Below, piece after piece: positions 33,385 to 43,808 of a DNA stretch of 64,000 nt (the first letter of the stretch is position 1; every line of letters starts with the position of its first letter). The notes under the pieces are model-generated. The model was not told where the DNA came from. It ran no database searches and saw only the letters and a list, made by a program, of their open reading frames with translations. A program made the translations under genes and the position numbers. The stretch covers positions 88,528,777-88,592,776 of the forward strand of contig CATIUR010000005.1 of the NCBI GenBank assembly GCA_949592205.1. The letters are read 5' to 3'. The stretch comes from Helichrysum umbraculigerum. Lineage: Eukaryota; Streptophyta; Magnoliopsida; Asterales; Asteraceae.

Positions 33385-34407
33385 CAGTTAAAGAGCAAGG
33401 CATGGGATGTCCTGGATACGAAGGAGCATGACGTCAAAGAAGTGCCGCTGAGCTTGAAGGATCCTGATGAAAAGGTGCTTATAGGATCAAGCATCCCAGA
33501 AAATCTAGAGCAGGATCTGATGAAATTCTTGAATCAGAGGAGATCGACCTGTGCCTGGAAACCAGAGCATATGACAGGTATATCTAAGGATGTTATAACT
33601 CATAAACTTGGAATTGATAATAGTTTCAGGCCGGTCCAACAAAAGAGAAGAAAATTTGCACCGGAAAGTAATGCTATTATCCAGGCAGACTTTGAAAGAT
33701 TACTTGCTGCTGGCATGATAAGGGAAGTAAAGTTTCTAAGATGGTTGGCAAACGTGGTAGTGGTACAAAAGAAGAATGGGAAATGGAGAGTGTGTGTGGA
33801 CTATACGGATCTCAACAAGGCCTGCCCGAAGGATCCTTTTCCGTTGTCTCATATAGATTCAATGGTGGATGCTACAGCTGGGCATGAGATCTTAACCTTT
33901 ATGGATGCTTCATCAGGATTTCAACAAATTCAGATGGAACCTTTAGACCAGGAAGACACAGCCTTCATAACCCCCACAGGTATATATTGTTATATTGCCA
34001 TGCCCTTTGGTCTTAAAAATGCACGTGCAACGTATCAAAGGCTAGTCAATATGATGTTCAAAGACCAATTGGGAAGCACAATGGAAGTATACATTGACGA
34101 TATGGTAGTAAAGTCAAAGAAAGCTGAGGATCATCTTTAGGATCTCAAGGTGGCCTTTGGCATCCTGGATCACTACAACATGAAGCTTAATCCTGCAAAA
34201 TGCCACTTTGGAGTGGGGGCAAGAAAGTTCTTGGGATATATGGTGACCAAGAGAGGAATAGAAGCTAGCCCAGAACAGATCAAAGCTATTCTAAATCTAA
34301 AGTCTCCATCAAGCCCAAAGGATATACAAAGATTAACGGGAAGGATAGCAGCTCTGAACCGTTTTATTTCAAGATCCTCAGACAGCTCCTTTATTGATGA
34401 AGACTGA
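33385..34407 (+). pseudogene. Tat reverse transcriptase (broken)
   Basis: In the same frame as the gag-protease part. Motifs NGKWRVCVDYTDLNKACPKD, PFGLKNARATYQRL and the catalytic YIDD box (34090-34101) are intact. A TAG at 34138-34140 stands right after DHL, where Gln is usual. The connection region runs to RFISRSSD and then goes out of phase at about 34385. Compared with family members, roughly 40 residues expected between RFISRSSD and the first RNase H appear missing, so a small deletion probably caused the frame change. Confidence 0.88.
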
Positions 34408-36223
34408 GAATGGGGAACCGCTGTTTCTCTATTTATCAGTGTCACGAAGTGCTGTAAGTGCGGTGCTAGTGAAGGATCATGAAGGACAACAACATCCAGT
34501 TTACTATGTAAGTAAAAGCCTATTAGATGCTGAAACCAGGTATTCTCATCTCGAAAAACTTATACTTGCATTGGTCATGGCATCAACTAAACTTAGGCAT
34601 TATTTTGAGACACACCCCATACATGTAAGAACTAATTACCCTATTAAAAATGTTTTGAGAAAACCAGAAATGTCAGGACGTTTAGCTAAATGGTCTGTAA
34701 AATTAAGTGCTTATAATCTGATCTATGAGCCTAGGAACGCAATTAAATCTCAAGCCCTAGCAGATTTTATTGCTGACTTTACTAGTGATCTTCAAAATGA
34801 AGTAGATTTAGAAGTACAAGAACTAAACCAAATAAGTGAAAGATGGACATTATATACTGATGGTGCTTCTAACGTAAAAGGAACTGGATTAGGAATTGTA
34901 TTAAAATCACCGCAAGGTGATATCATGCCTCAAGCCATAAGATGTGAGTTCCAAGCTACAAATAATGAGGCAGAATATGAAGCATTAATTGCGGGATTAC
35001 AATTAGCTAAGGATATTGGGATAAAATACTTGAACGTGTATGTTGACTCATTGTTAATTGCTAATCATTATAATGGATCTTATACTGTAAAAGTAGATAG
35101 ATTAGCTGCGTATTTGGAGATTGTTAAGGATCTTGCAGGTAGCTTCGAGATCTTCGACATCCAACAGGTACCACGTGAAGATAATACTGAAGCGGATGCT
35201 TTGGCAAATCTGGGGTCAAGCTTAAGGATCCCACCAGATGTCAAAATACCAATTATACATATTGCAGCGCCCGCCATCGCTGATAAGGATCACAACGAAG
35301 AGCAAGTCTGTGATGTTGAGGATCCTCAGTCTGAAGATAATCTGAATGGATCAGGTTCTGGGGGCAAGTCAGGATCATGGACGCGACCAATCATGGAATA
35401 TTTACAACATGATGTGATCCCTAAGGATGAAAACAATCCCAAAGCTTTCAGGTCAAAGGTATCTCGTTTTACTATTGAGAATGGTATATTGTATAAAAAA
35501 TCACTTGCAGGACCATTATTGCGATGCCTTGAGGATCCTGAAGCAAAAGCTGTCCTTAAGGATATACATGAGGGTGATTGTGGGAATCATTCTGGGGGCA
35601 GAGCGTTATTTTCAAAAGTTTTAAGGACAGGATACTTCTGGCCCTCTATGAAGAAGGATTCCATGGATTTTGCTCGCAAATGTGATGCTTGTCAAAGACA
35701 CGGAAACATCCATCATCAACCAGCAGAACCGATGCATCCGATTATCTCACCGTGGCCGTTTATGAAATGGGAAATGGATATTGTTGGAAAACTACCTGTT
35801 GCTCCAGGAGGAAAAGTGTTTATGCTTGCAATGACGGATACTTTCTCAAAATGGATTGAAGCTGAAGCATTTGTTCAAGTGAAGGAAAAGGATGTTATTT
35901 CATTCATTAAGAGAAATATCCTCACAAGGTTTGGGATCCCGGCAGAAATAGTATGTGACAATGGATCTCAATTTATTGGAAGAAGAACGACTAAGTTTTG
36001 TGAAAATTGGGGAATCAAAATGATAACTTCAACACCAGTCCATCCTCAAGCTAATGGACAAGCGGAGTCTAGCAACAAGATCATAATCAATAATCTTAAG
36101 AAAAGGCTAGATGCTAAGAAAGGGAGATGGGCTGAAGAGTTGCCTTTTGTTTTATGGGCTGATAGGACCACAGAAAAGGAGGCAACTAAGCAAACTCCTT
36201 TTTCTTTGGTGTTTGGATCTTAG
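34388..36223 (+). pseudogene. Tat RNase H, archaeal-like RNase H and integrase (part)
   Basis: Out of phase with the RT by a small deletion. First RNase H: LYLSVSRSAVSAVLVKDHEG and the HPVYYVSKSL block. Second, archaeal-like RNase H: LYTDGASNVKGTGLGIV at about 34850 and NNEAEYEALIAGL, the hallmark of the Tat lineage. Integrase: H/C zinc region (GNHSGG to CDACQRHG, 35580-35700), then the core with MDIVG, VCDNGSQF and HPQANGQAESSNK. A TAG at 36221-36223 replaces the Glu of the SLVFGSEAVIP motif. Confidence 0.9.
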
Positions 36224-36613
36224 GCTGTGATCCCGACAGAAATGGTGATCCCAACGGCAAGATCCCGGATGCAGACTTTGGAAGCAAACAAGGAAGCATT
36301 GATTCAGGATCTAGACACTGTGGATGAATTAAGGGATCGTGCTAAATTCAGGATTGCAGCATACCAACAGAGGATTTCAAGATCCTACAACAAAAATGTT
36401 AGGATAAGAAGGTTTCGAGTAGGAGATTTGGTATTGAGAAAAGTATTTCAAAATACTAAGAATCCTGCGGAAGGAAAGCTAGCACCAAAGTGGGAAGGTC
36501 CGTACTTGATAGAATCGGATGCTGGAAAGGGGGCATACTGGTTGGCCAATATGGATGGAGAATTACTTCCAAGATCCTGGAATGCCATTCATTTGAAACT
36601 CTATCATGTGTAA
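36224..36613 (+). pseudogene. Tat integrase C-terminal end
   Basis: In phase with the preceding fragment after one TAG codon. It contains the typical C-terminal block (FRVGDLVLRK, GKLAPKWEGPYLI) and ends HLKLYHV at a natural stop. No chromodomain follows, as expected for Tat. Confidence 0.9.
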
Positions 36614-38023
36614 GTTGAATATTTCTGTTCAACATATAAGGTACTCCTATGATCCTGAACTTTTCATTGATTTTATTCTTTAATATATATATGTATGAGT
36701 GTATTATGATCATATATTAACATATGCATGAAAATTTTTCATTATTATTACTATTCTCATTGAATACTGTACTGACTTAAGCATCGGAGGGGTGTTAGGC
36801 AAACTAACACCCACCTTTACCCAAGATTTTGTATTTGTTGTAGCTCATATACTTAATGATCATGGAATGAAGATTAGGGGTTGGCCACCTCTCCTCCGTT
36901 AAGGATCCCAGCGATTCTCTAAGGTTTAGAGGTTTCCGTACGGATAAACACCTCTCTACGAAAAGGGTTTTGACATCTCGCCGGGTGCGCACGATGTTTG
37001 ATTATAGTGCCATGGTTAGGGAATCGGTGATGCCTCTGGTACCCGACAACTTCATTTCCGTTGGCCTATAGATCAAGCGCTAACGAATGTCGATACTGAT
37101 ATGCACTAAACGTATCGATCTAAGGTTTGTGTCGTTTTCACGTCACTCTAAGGTTTGTAATGTTTTCACATTACCAATTGGTTAGGCATTTTCATGTCTC
37201 AAATGGCGTAGCCCAAGAATAAAACGGTTTGTAATGTTTTTCACATTACCTAATGGTTTGGCATTTACATGTCACTTTTATAGTTTTCATATACTATCCA
37301 ATGGTTATAATGTATTCACATTATCAAAATTTTCATTGGTTAAGCCTAATAAATAACTCTATTAGCTCTAATATTTTCATGATTATCAAAAGCTGTTTTG
37401 ATCTAAGGATCGCAACATCTTTTTAAGATCACAACATTTTTCAAAAGATAAATTGTTTTCACAATTGTTTGACAAATTATTAACATTTGTATGTTACAGG
37501 AATTACTCATTGGGAGTTCATCATTATCAACAGTTTATTTTAGGATCTTGAAGTCTCAGGATCCTAAATTCCAGTTTATATGAAATACGGTTAAGGATCC
37601 TTGAATCTGAGGATCCCTATCCCGTCATTATCTCAGATCCAATCTAGGATCCTCGAAGCCTGGAATGTGAAGAAAATCTTCTCATTATCCTGGAAGTATT
37701 CTGAGGGAATCTCCTCAGGATCCTGTTTCTAAGCAAATATATATATATGTATACTGAGGGAATCTCCTCAGTATCCTGAAGACACAAGATGTAGATAGTA
37801 TCCTAATATTATTAGCAGAAAAAGATCTAAGGATTGTATAATCCTAAGATTAAAGTTCGAAAGAAGTGTAGAAGATAAAATTGTCTTGTGGCCTACATAA
37901 ACCACAGTTATACACAACTATGATTGACCATACCAGGTCAATCTCTCCCCAAATAATTGTTTGTTACAGACACAACCCAAAAGGAACAAGTAATAATCAA
38001 AATAAAAGACGGGCTCCGGCTAG
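36614..38023 (+). other. Tat element 3' non-coding region
   Basis: About 1.4 kb without a gene. It holds a 9-bp-stem hairpin at 36789-36811 (GGGTGTTAG / CTAACACCC), degenerate repeats of GGTTTGTAATGTTTTCACATT type (37120-37330), and many AGGATCC words (37540-37780) including the near-repeat GAGGGAATCTCCTCAG at about 37691 and 37754. Confidence 0.75.
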
Positions 38024-38846
38024 TTAAATGCCATCCTCGCCCGAGGATCCTTCGCTGTCAATTGGGTCATCTGCAGGTGCAACGTCTTCAACGAACTTAG
38101 AAGTGGATGCCTCTCCTCCGCCTGAGATGTCGATGATCTTTATTGAGGGTGCCTTAGTTGCGCTTCTTTTAGGAATCTTAGATCCCCCTAGACCAATGAA
38201 GAACGGATTCATGACATAGTTGTCTTTCATTTCCTCCAGCTTATCCTTCCACCCTTTGATATCCCACAGGCTGGCATCTAGACCATTTTCAGTAGCTTCT
38301 GTGGCCATATGGATTTTGGATTCCAAAACAGCGATAGTAGCATCTCTCTTCATCTCTGCCATTAGGGTATTGTTCATGCTTGTTCCTTCCTCGTTGGAGT
38401 AATTGGATTTTGCAGCAAGCATAGCTTTAAGGGCTTTGATCTTCCTTTTGGCTCTCTCCAGTTTAAGAGCATTCTTCTTTTGGTCAGCAATCAGATTGTC
38501 GACCTCTTCAACTTTTTCTGAGTATCTATCTATCATGATATCTGCGGCCTGATAACAGGATCAATGTTAATAATTATTGTTCAAAAAGAAGTTAGGAATG
38601 AAGGGCTTTACCATCATAAGGTTAGAAGCAGGGGTTTCGATGTCATATAGTTCTTCAACTTTTCTCTTTTTGGAGAGAAAGTGCGTGGAAAAAGGCTTGA
38701 ACCTGGCATTACCTATCTTGATCGCTTCTTTTCTGGAATCTCTGGATCAACGTCAGATAGAGTGAAGTGTACTGAAGGGTCAGAAAAGAATTAGAAAGTT
38801 GAAGGGAGGAATTGTAAAAAAGAAAGATGAAAAATTTACCTGACAT
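38024..38846 (-). CDS. Probable spliced antisense ORF of the Tat element, coiled-coil protein
   Basis: On the strand opposite to gag-pol. The main exon is 38024-38548, whose open part from ATG 38536 encodes 170 aa with a Lys/Glu-rich coiled-coil segment (LIADQKKNALKLERAKRKIK) and an acidic Ser/Glu/Asp-rich end. Upstream, splice-like sites suggest two small exons: ATG 38846 with donor at 38839 (AG/GTAAAT) and acceptor before 38771, then an exon to 38612 with donor ATG/GTAAAG and acceptor TTATCAG before 38548. Candidate introns are 68 and 63 bp, short for plants. The middle exon needs a one-base correction near 38710, so the gene is now probably broken. Tat elements are known to carry extra ORFs, some antisense; no function can be assigned. 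Confidence 0.6.
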
Positions 38847-39143
38847 CGTTGAGTCGTATTTCGGTTGTTGATTATCGGATGCGATTTTTTATGAGGATTT
38901 GCTATAAGAACTGGGTTCTAAGGTGGTTTTAAAACAAGAAATGGCGAAGAAGAAGGATGAAAGAGAAAAGGATTCTTATGATGATTTGATGTGATAAGGG
39001 TTTAATAACTATCAGAATATGATTAATACCCTGGCATGATCTTCAATACACGTAAAATATCTCACCTAACACGGTTTAAGTGGTTAATATGAGAAGTTAT
39101 AACGTTTAGGGATCCTGAAAAACGTTATAACTTCAGGGGCAAT
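38847..39143 (+). other. Tat region upstream of the antisense ORF, ending in the polypurine tract
   Basis: Non-coding. The tract AACTTCAGGGGCAAT at 39129-39143 adjoins the 3' LTR. For the antisense ORF this is the upstream flank; no convincing TATA box was seen. Confidence 0.75.
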
Positions 39144-40223
39144 TGTTGTGGGTAGATTTTTACTAACCCTTGCAGGATCCTAACTGGCATCATATGCACG
39201 TCTTCCAGGTATGAAAGTCATTTACATTTTTTGTTCGCATATGAGGATAACGATGGCTCGAGAGTCTGTTTTCAAGATCACTAATATAGTTAAGGATCCT
39301 ATATATATATTCTTGTTATTTATCTTGCAGGATCCTAGTCAGGATATATTTATCTAAGACAATTATGCAGGATTTTGGACCGGGAAGATATTTATTTAAG
39401 GATCCTATGATCAATCTCGAAGTACACATAGCTCGGGATCCTGGACTTATCTTAGTTAAGGATCTTGAACTATATAACACGTTTGTTTTCTTGAGTATTG
39501 ACCAGGTCTTAGAAGAAACGCGTTAATGAGATATGCTCCGGATTACGTGAAGAGGATCTGATACGATTTCATGAAGATGAAGTCTTACGCACGTGTAAAA
39601 TGAAGTCAAAAGAGACGTTGGTGGTCTTCATCATTCCTCGGAGGATCCCCGATTTCTCGGAATTATTGTTATACACTCTTAGTATTTAAACGAGGCTCGG
39701 ATGATCATTTAGGTTAACGAATACTTGCTATTTTCACCTGTAAACACTCACACACTCTGCTATCATTCTCGTTCACGATCAACACTTAGCTAAAATCACA
39801 CACAAATTCACTTAGCCGATCATCTTTGCGCTCTTAGTTTGTAATCATTTACTTTCATTTTAATAAGATTAACAAAGGCAAAGATCGTTTGATCCTTCCC
39901 GAGGTTTTGTGCCGGCGATCAACCTTGATCAAGGGCTTTCCTCGTATATCATCGTGTCGTTTTTGCTTATTTGTCATTAATTTTGCTTTAATTACATTTT
40001 ACTTACATTTCTATCATCAAATAGAAATTATCCTTAATCTGCTCTTAACTTTTGATATTAACTCGTTTGTTCAACAAGGATCTACGTATTTAACACAAAA
40101 ATATTTACTTACTAATAGAGATAATCGTGTTTCTACGTAATTATCTTGAGAGTAATTTTTACACCTGACCTCACAAACTAATTTTGATCACTTAATTGCT
40201 TTTAGTAATTTTTGACCAAAACA
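39144..40223 (+). repeat. Tat element 3' LTR
   Basis: 1,080 bp copy of 2861-3943. Differences include a shorter TA run at 39300-39310 and about 20 substitutions, many C/T or G/A. GTTAT follows at 40224-40228. Confidence 0.95.
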
Positions 40224-40228
40224 GTTAT

Positions 40229-41032
40229 ATCTTCATATGATCTATATTTTATTGTCCTATATTTTCCCTTAAGCTGATTTGGTTAGTATTCTAAGTTGTA
40301 ACTAGATCAGTGAAAGATAATATAGTAAAGTATTACATAGCTGATCTTGTTAGTATTCTAAGCTGTAACTTTTTCAGTGAAAGATAAGTCTCTGTGATTT
40401 TTATTATTAATAAACAACACTCATGTTCAAGAATAAAAACCATGATTCATATTTGTTAGTGATCAAATCTCTATGACTTAGTTAGTATTCTAAGTTGTGA
40501 CTAAATCAGTGAGATAACATCTCAGGTAAATGGAAAATTATGGTTAGTATTCTTGAATATAAGTGTTATTTTTGCATACTATCATTTGATTATAAGTTTC
40601 AGTGACCTCCTGATCCTTTTATCATTAATGGTGAAGCGTTCAATCATTTCAATGTGTCACAAAAGTCGCACCTCTGACACAATCTTTTTTCTTACGTCAT
40701 GTATACTTTTCCGGCGCACCTCTCAAATCACCATTAATACCACCAAGTTCCACAATCATCACCCCTATCCCATTAAACACCGTCAATGATCACTCCTATG
40801 CCACCATCATCAACCACGACGATCCATTTTTCACCACATAATTCTCACATAACTCCATTATAAAAACGTCTCTTCATCTCATTTCACATAACGCCCATTT
40901 TCCGATCATTTCCTTGTCACTCTATGATACAAATAATTTTTCTTTTTCAAAATTAGCAAGATCAAAATCAAGTTTTACTTACATCATTTCTACAAGTTTA
41001 AATCTTTTCAAGCCTATGTAGAAACACAGATC
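40229..41032 (+). other. Copia post-pol non-coding region with GTTAGTATTCTAAG repeats
   Basis: Continuation of the copia element after the Tat insertion. It contains imperfect repeats opening GTTAGTATTCTAAGTTGTAACT and followed by ATCAGTGA, at 40282, 40349 and 40481, with a shorter one at 40543. The rest is AT-rich with no gene. Confidence 0.75.
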
Positions 41033-42004
41033 TTGCTAAATCAATTTTCAAAACCAAATCTCTTAAATAAAACTTCTTGCCGAAAAACAGAGCACAACAA
41101 AAAGCTTTTCTTATTTGCTCTCATGTTTTTCATTTTGGGAATATCTGTGTCCCAGTATGTAACTATTGTACATCTGCCTGATTCTGCCCCCCAATCGACC
41201 ATATCACTGACAAAACCCACAGTGATCGAAACTGGTCAACCACCATCAAAGAAAACCTCACCAACCTCTGCAAGAAATTTTCAAAAGAAGACGTTTACAG
41301 ACGCCAAGGATGAAACAGGGGCTGAACGTTCAGTCACTGTGGGCATTCTTGCTAAAATCAAGCTTTCAAATAACAAACTTTTATCGAGTCAACCCATGAG
41401 CCACTCATTATTCTCACAAAAGGATGATGTTTTAAACAAAGGGCAACTGACATCAGTGGGTGATAACACACTCTTTGCTGATGTCACATCACTGGCTACA
41501 TACCCGAGCTATCTCTCATCTCTCACTGCACCAGCTGTCAATGTCTCTCTCCAGTCACAGGGAGAGATACAAGCTGATCTCTCTGTTTTCAATGATCCAT
41601 TAGCTAAAACACAAGCTGATGATGATGAGAAAACCAATCACCTATTACAAATGGATCAATCATTTGCTACAGTATTTCATGCTATCATCAAGGGGGAGAA
41701 ATATTCAAGTATTGCTGATGCTACCAGAGAAATACTGATCTACTTCGTGGTATTATCAAGGGGGAGAAAACGTGCAAATAAATGCAAAAACCAATGTTGC
41801 TCATGTGCCAAATCGCTAATACTTGAAAATCATATCATTCTTAACATCGCTAATGCTGACAAAGTAGCTGATACTTGGAAATCATATCACAAAATGATAT
41901 ATTTTCTGTATTTGAGTTACAATTTTCTTGGCGATTTTATTCAATATTTGTGTCCCTTCAGCTTAGCAATGAATCCTTCTCTATCCGGATCAGTTACAAC
42001 ATAA
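41033..42004 (+). CDS. Env-like ORF of the SIRE-type copia element
   Basis: Open frame of 323 codons; the first ATG is 41123, giving 293 aa. Directly at that start is a strongly hydrophobic segment (MFFILGISVSQYVTIVHL) that could be a signal anchor or membrane span. The middle is Ser/Thr-rich and polar. The frame runs over two polypurine-like tracts at 41690 and 41758. Position and type match the envelope-like third ORF described for SIRE elements; no similarity to a known fusion protein can be claimed from the sequence. Because pol carries several stops, this ORF is a relic even though it stays open. Confidence 0.55.
   Translation: MLNQFSKPNLLNKTSCRKTEHNKKLFLFALMFFILGISVSQYVTIVHLPDSAPQSTISLTKPTVIETGQPPSKKTSPTSARNFQKKTFTDAKDETGAERSVTVGILAKIKLSNNKLLSSQPMSHSLFSQKDDVLNKGQLTSVGDNTLFADVTSLATYPSYLSSLTAPAVNVSLQSQGEIQADLSVFNDPLAKTQADDDEKTNHLLQMDQSFATVFHAIIKGEKYSSIADATREILIYFVVLSRGRKRANKCKNQCCSCAKSLILENHIILNIANADKVADTWKSYHKMIYFLYLSYNFLGDFIQYLCPFSLAMNPSLSGSVTT
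41690..41770 (+). other. Duplicated internal polypurine tracts of the copia element
   Basis: ATCAAGGGGGAGAAA occurs at about 41687-41701 and again at about 41755-41769, 68 bp apart. A third tract (TTTAGGGGGAGAT, 42419-42431) adjoins the LTR. Multiple tracts are a known habit of SIRE elements. Confidence 0.75.
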
Positions 42005-42431
42005 GTATCTGAATGTTCATTGATTTTCAGTCAGTTAAAGCTTCGTGAAAAGATGTCGCTGAAGATAGTAGGAATCTCTGCTATTCATCTGATCGCTGAA
42101 GATAGTAGGAATCTCTGCTATTCATCTAATCGCTGAAGATAGTAGAAATCTCTGCTATTCATCTAAACACTGAAGATAGTAGATTTAAAATAGATTAGAT
42201 GTATTGTAACTGAAAAACTATCTTTACCTTATATTTTGCAGTTCAATAATATCTGATCTTTTGAGAAAACCAAAGTGCAAAACTCAGATCATATCAAAAG
42301 AATCCAAAAAGAAAAATGAATGGATCAAAGTACAAGTCACTGAATATTTAAAATCTTAAACACTGACTATAAACTTTTCTCAGCAACTAGTTTGTCTAGG
42401 GAGCTTCAATCACAATCATTTAGGGGGAGAT
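42005..42431 (+). other. Copia pre-LTR region
   Basis: Non-coding, with the 37-bp tandem repeat (42056-42184) and the terminal polypurine tract TTTAGGGGGAGAT at 42419-42431. Confidence 0.8.
42056..42184 (+). repeat. 37-bp tandem repeat, 3.5 copies
   Basis: Unit TCGCTGAAGATAGTAGGAAT plus 17 further bases. Copies start at 42056, 42093 and 42130, with a partial fourth at about 42167. Copies one and two differ only in the last two bases. The word TCGCTGA also recurs within the LTR. Confidence 0.9.
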
Positions 42432-43442
42432 TGTTGAGTCACTGGTCGCTGACTATGATGAAGTCGCTGGTTGCTGACCAACTCAACTGTTCACTACTCG
42501 ATGAATAAATGAATTGTATCGAAGCTGCTGTTGCTGATAATAAGTTTTGTTGAGCGTCATTAATTCTACTTGATATGCTGAGGAAGAATAAAGCTCAACT
42601 TGGTGTGTCGCTGATCAACATCAGCGAGGGCTTTACTTCTTCAAATCAATAAAGGCAAAAGTCACTGCCAGAATAACAGCTAGTCACTGAAGATCTCTAG
42701 TTCAAGTCATTCTACAAGAGCATGCTAGCTCGCAGTGAGTAAGGAGGATTACTGCATCTTCAGGGACTATTCAATAAAGCCTCTCAATCGTCAAGTACAG
42801 AAAGTAATGTACTTATCTATACATCAGCAAGAGTGTTCCAACTTGAAGTATGTCCGAAAGACTACGTGGCAGCAAATGATTGGTTTTAAAGTAACGAGAT
42901 ATTTGCGGTAACAGAATTGGGACCCGCAGAATGTCGGTTCATTAGAGATCAAGCCAATCAAGCAGCAACACGTGTCATTCCAAGATCCTATTTTATAGGC
43001 GATATTTTAGAAACTCTTGTAGTATAAATAGTTCAGTATTTTGTACTGTAGAGGCTAGTCGTTCAATCGTACTTTTCACTTGTGTGTCAGTGATTAGTTT
43101 GTCTAGAGTACGTATTAATGATCTAGCGAGTGAACATTCATCGTGTTTGTCCACTGCTGTTCATCTCATTTGTAATAGATTAGCTAAGTGTTTGAATTGG
43201 ATTAACTTTGGTTAATCCATTCCGCATTCAACACTTGTGAATTTTATGATCAATATAATTCATCATTTAGCTATCGTTACTTTGTTGCTTTGATATTGTC
43301 ATATATATAATATGTTATACTGTGTTACTATTGTTTATACTCTGTTTCTGTGAATCAATTTAAAACTCATCAATTAAACTTAGCTAAAATCTGAAATAGT
43401 TTTAAATTGTATTCAACCCCCCTTCTACAATTAAACTTTACA
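42432..43442 (+). repeat. Copia 3' LTR
   Basis: Starts TGTTGAGTC right after the polypurine tract. The end is placed at TTTACA 43442, about 25 bp after the C-run typical for these LTRs; this end is not confirmed because the 5' LTR is outside the window. A TATA box TATAAATA is at 43023-43030. Confidence 0.75.
43023..43030 (+). promoter_or_regulatory. TATA box of the copia LTR
   Basis: TATAAATA about 590 bp into the 3' LTR, the expected place for the U3 promoter. Confidence 0.6.
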
Positions 43443-43692
43443 CTAGCGATTCCAAATTCACTAAACAATAGTGAATTACGGGACTCTCACACCACATATT
43501 AACATCACTGCATCTTACCTTTACAATTTTGCTTTAAGATAGCAGTTTTATTTGCCTCTCCTTCCAGACCTGCCTGTCTAAATTGCCCCGTTTTCTTTTT
43601 AGCAAAATAACAAATGTTGATTAGGGAAAGAGTTACATAATATTTGTGAAAGCATTATGAAGTAAACAACATGACCATCAACTTTATAAAAG
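43443..43692. other. Unassigned spacer between the copia LTR and the hAT end
   Basis: 250 bp of AT-rich sequence with no recognisable element or gene. It would contain flanking DNA of both transposons. Confidence 0.6.
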
Positions 43693-43723
43693 TAGGCGTG
43701 ACAAAAAAAACCGGGCTGGGAAA

Positions 43724-43808
43724 CCGACCCGGTCAATACCCGGACCCGACCCGGTCAATACCCGGACCCGACCCGGTCAATACCCGGACCCGACCCGGTC
43801 AATATCCG
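43724..43808. repeat. 22-bp hAT subterminal tandem repeat, about 4 copies
   Basis: CCGACCCGGTCAATACCCGG plus AC, starting at 43724, 43746, 43768 and 43790. Further ACCCGG/CCGGGT words continue to about 43910. Subterminal clusters of this kind are binding sites for hAT transposases in studied elements. Confidence 0.85.

Larger units (their letters stand above)
2861..40223 (+). mobile_element. Tat-lineage Ty3/gypsy retrotransposon with nested insertions
   Basis: Bounded by LTRs 2861-3943 and 39144-40223 starting TGTTGTGGG and ending CAAAACA, flanked by the 5-bp duplication GTTAT. Internal order is primer site, gag, protease, reverse transcriptase, RNase H, a second archaeal-like RNase H, integrase, then a long 3' region with an antisense ORF. 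The second RNase H (LYTDGASN at about 34850) and the absence of a chromodomain place it in the Tat lineage. By eye the two LTRs differ at roughly 20 positions, about 2%, making it the oldest datable layer of the left nest. A 27-kb insertion (5039-32041) splits the gag gene. Confidence 0.92.
1..43442 (+). mobile_element. SIRE/Maximus-like Ty1/copia retrotransposon, 5' end outside window, interrupted by a Tat gypsy element
   Basis: The oldest layer of the left block. Copia pol occupies the first 2.8 kb, then the element is interrupted at 2860 and resumes at 40229 with a long post-pol region, several polypurine tracts and a 3' LTR at 42432-43442. The pre-insertion site is defined by the duplicated GTTAT at 2856-2860 and 40224-40228. 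The integrase-RT-RNase H order, the YVDDIIFGS reverse-transcriptase box, the long post-pol region with an env-like ORF and repeated GGGGGAGA tracts are as known for the SIRE (Maximus) lineage. The 5' LTR, gag and protease would lie left of the window, so its own target duplication cannot be checked. Confidence 0.85.
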
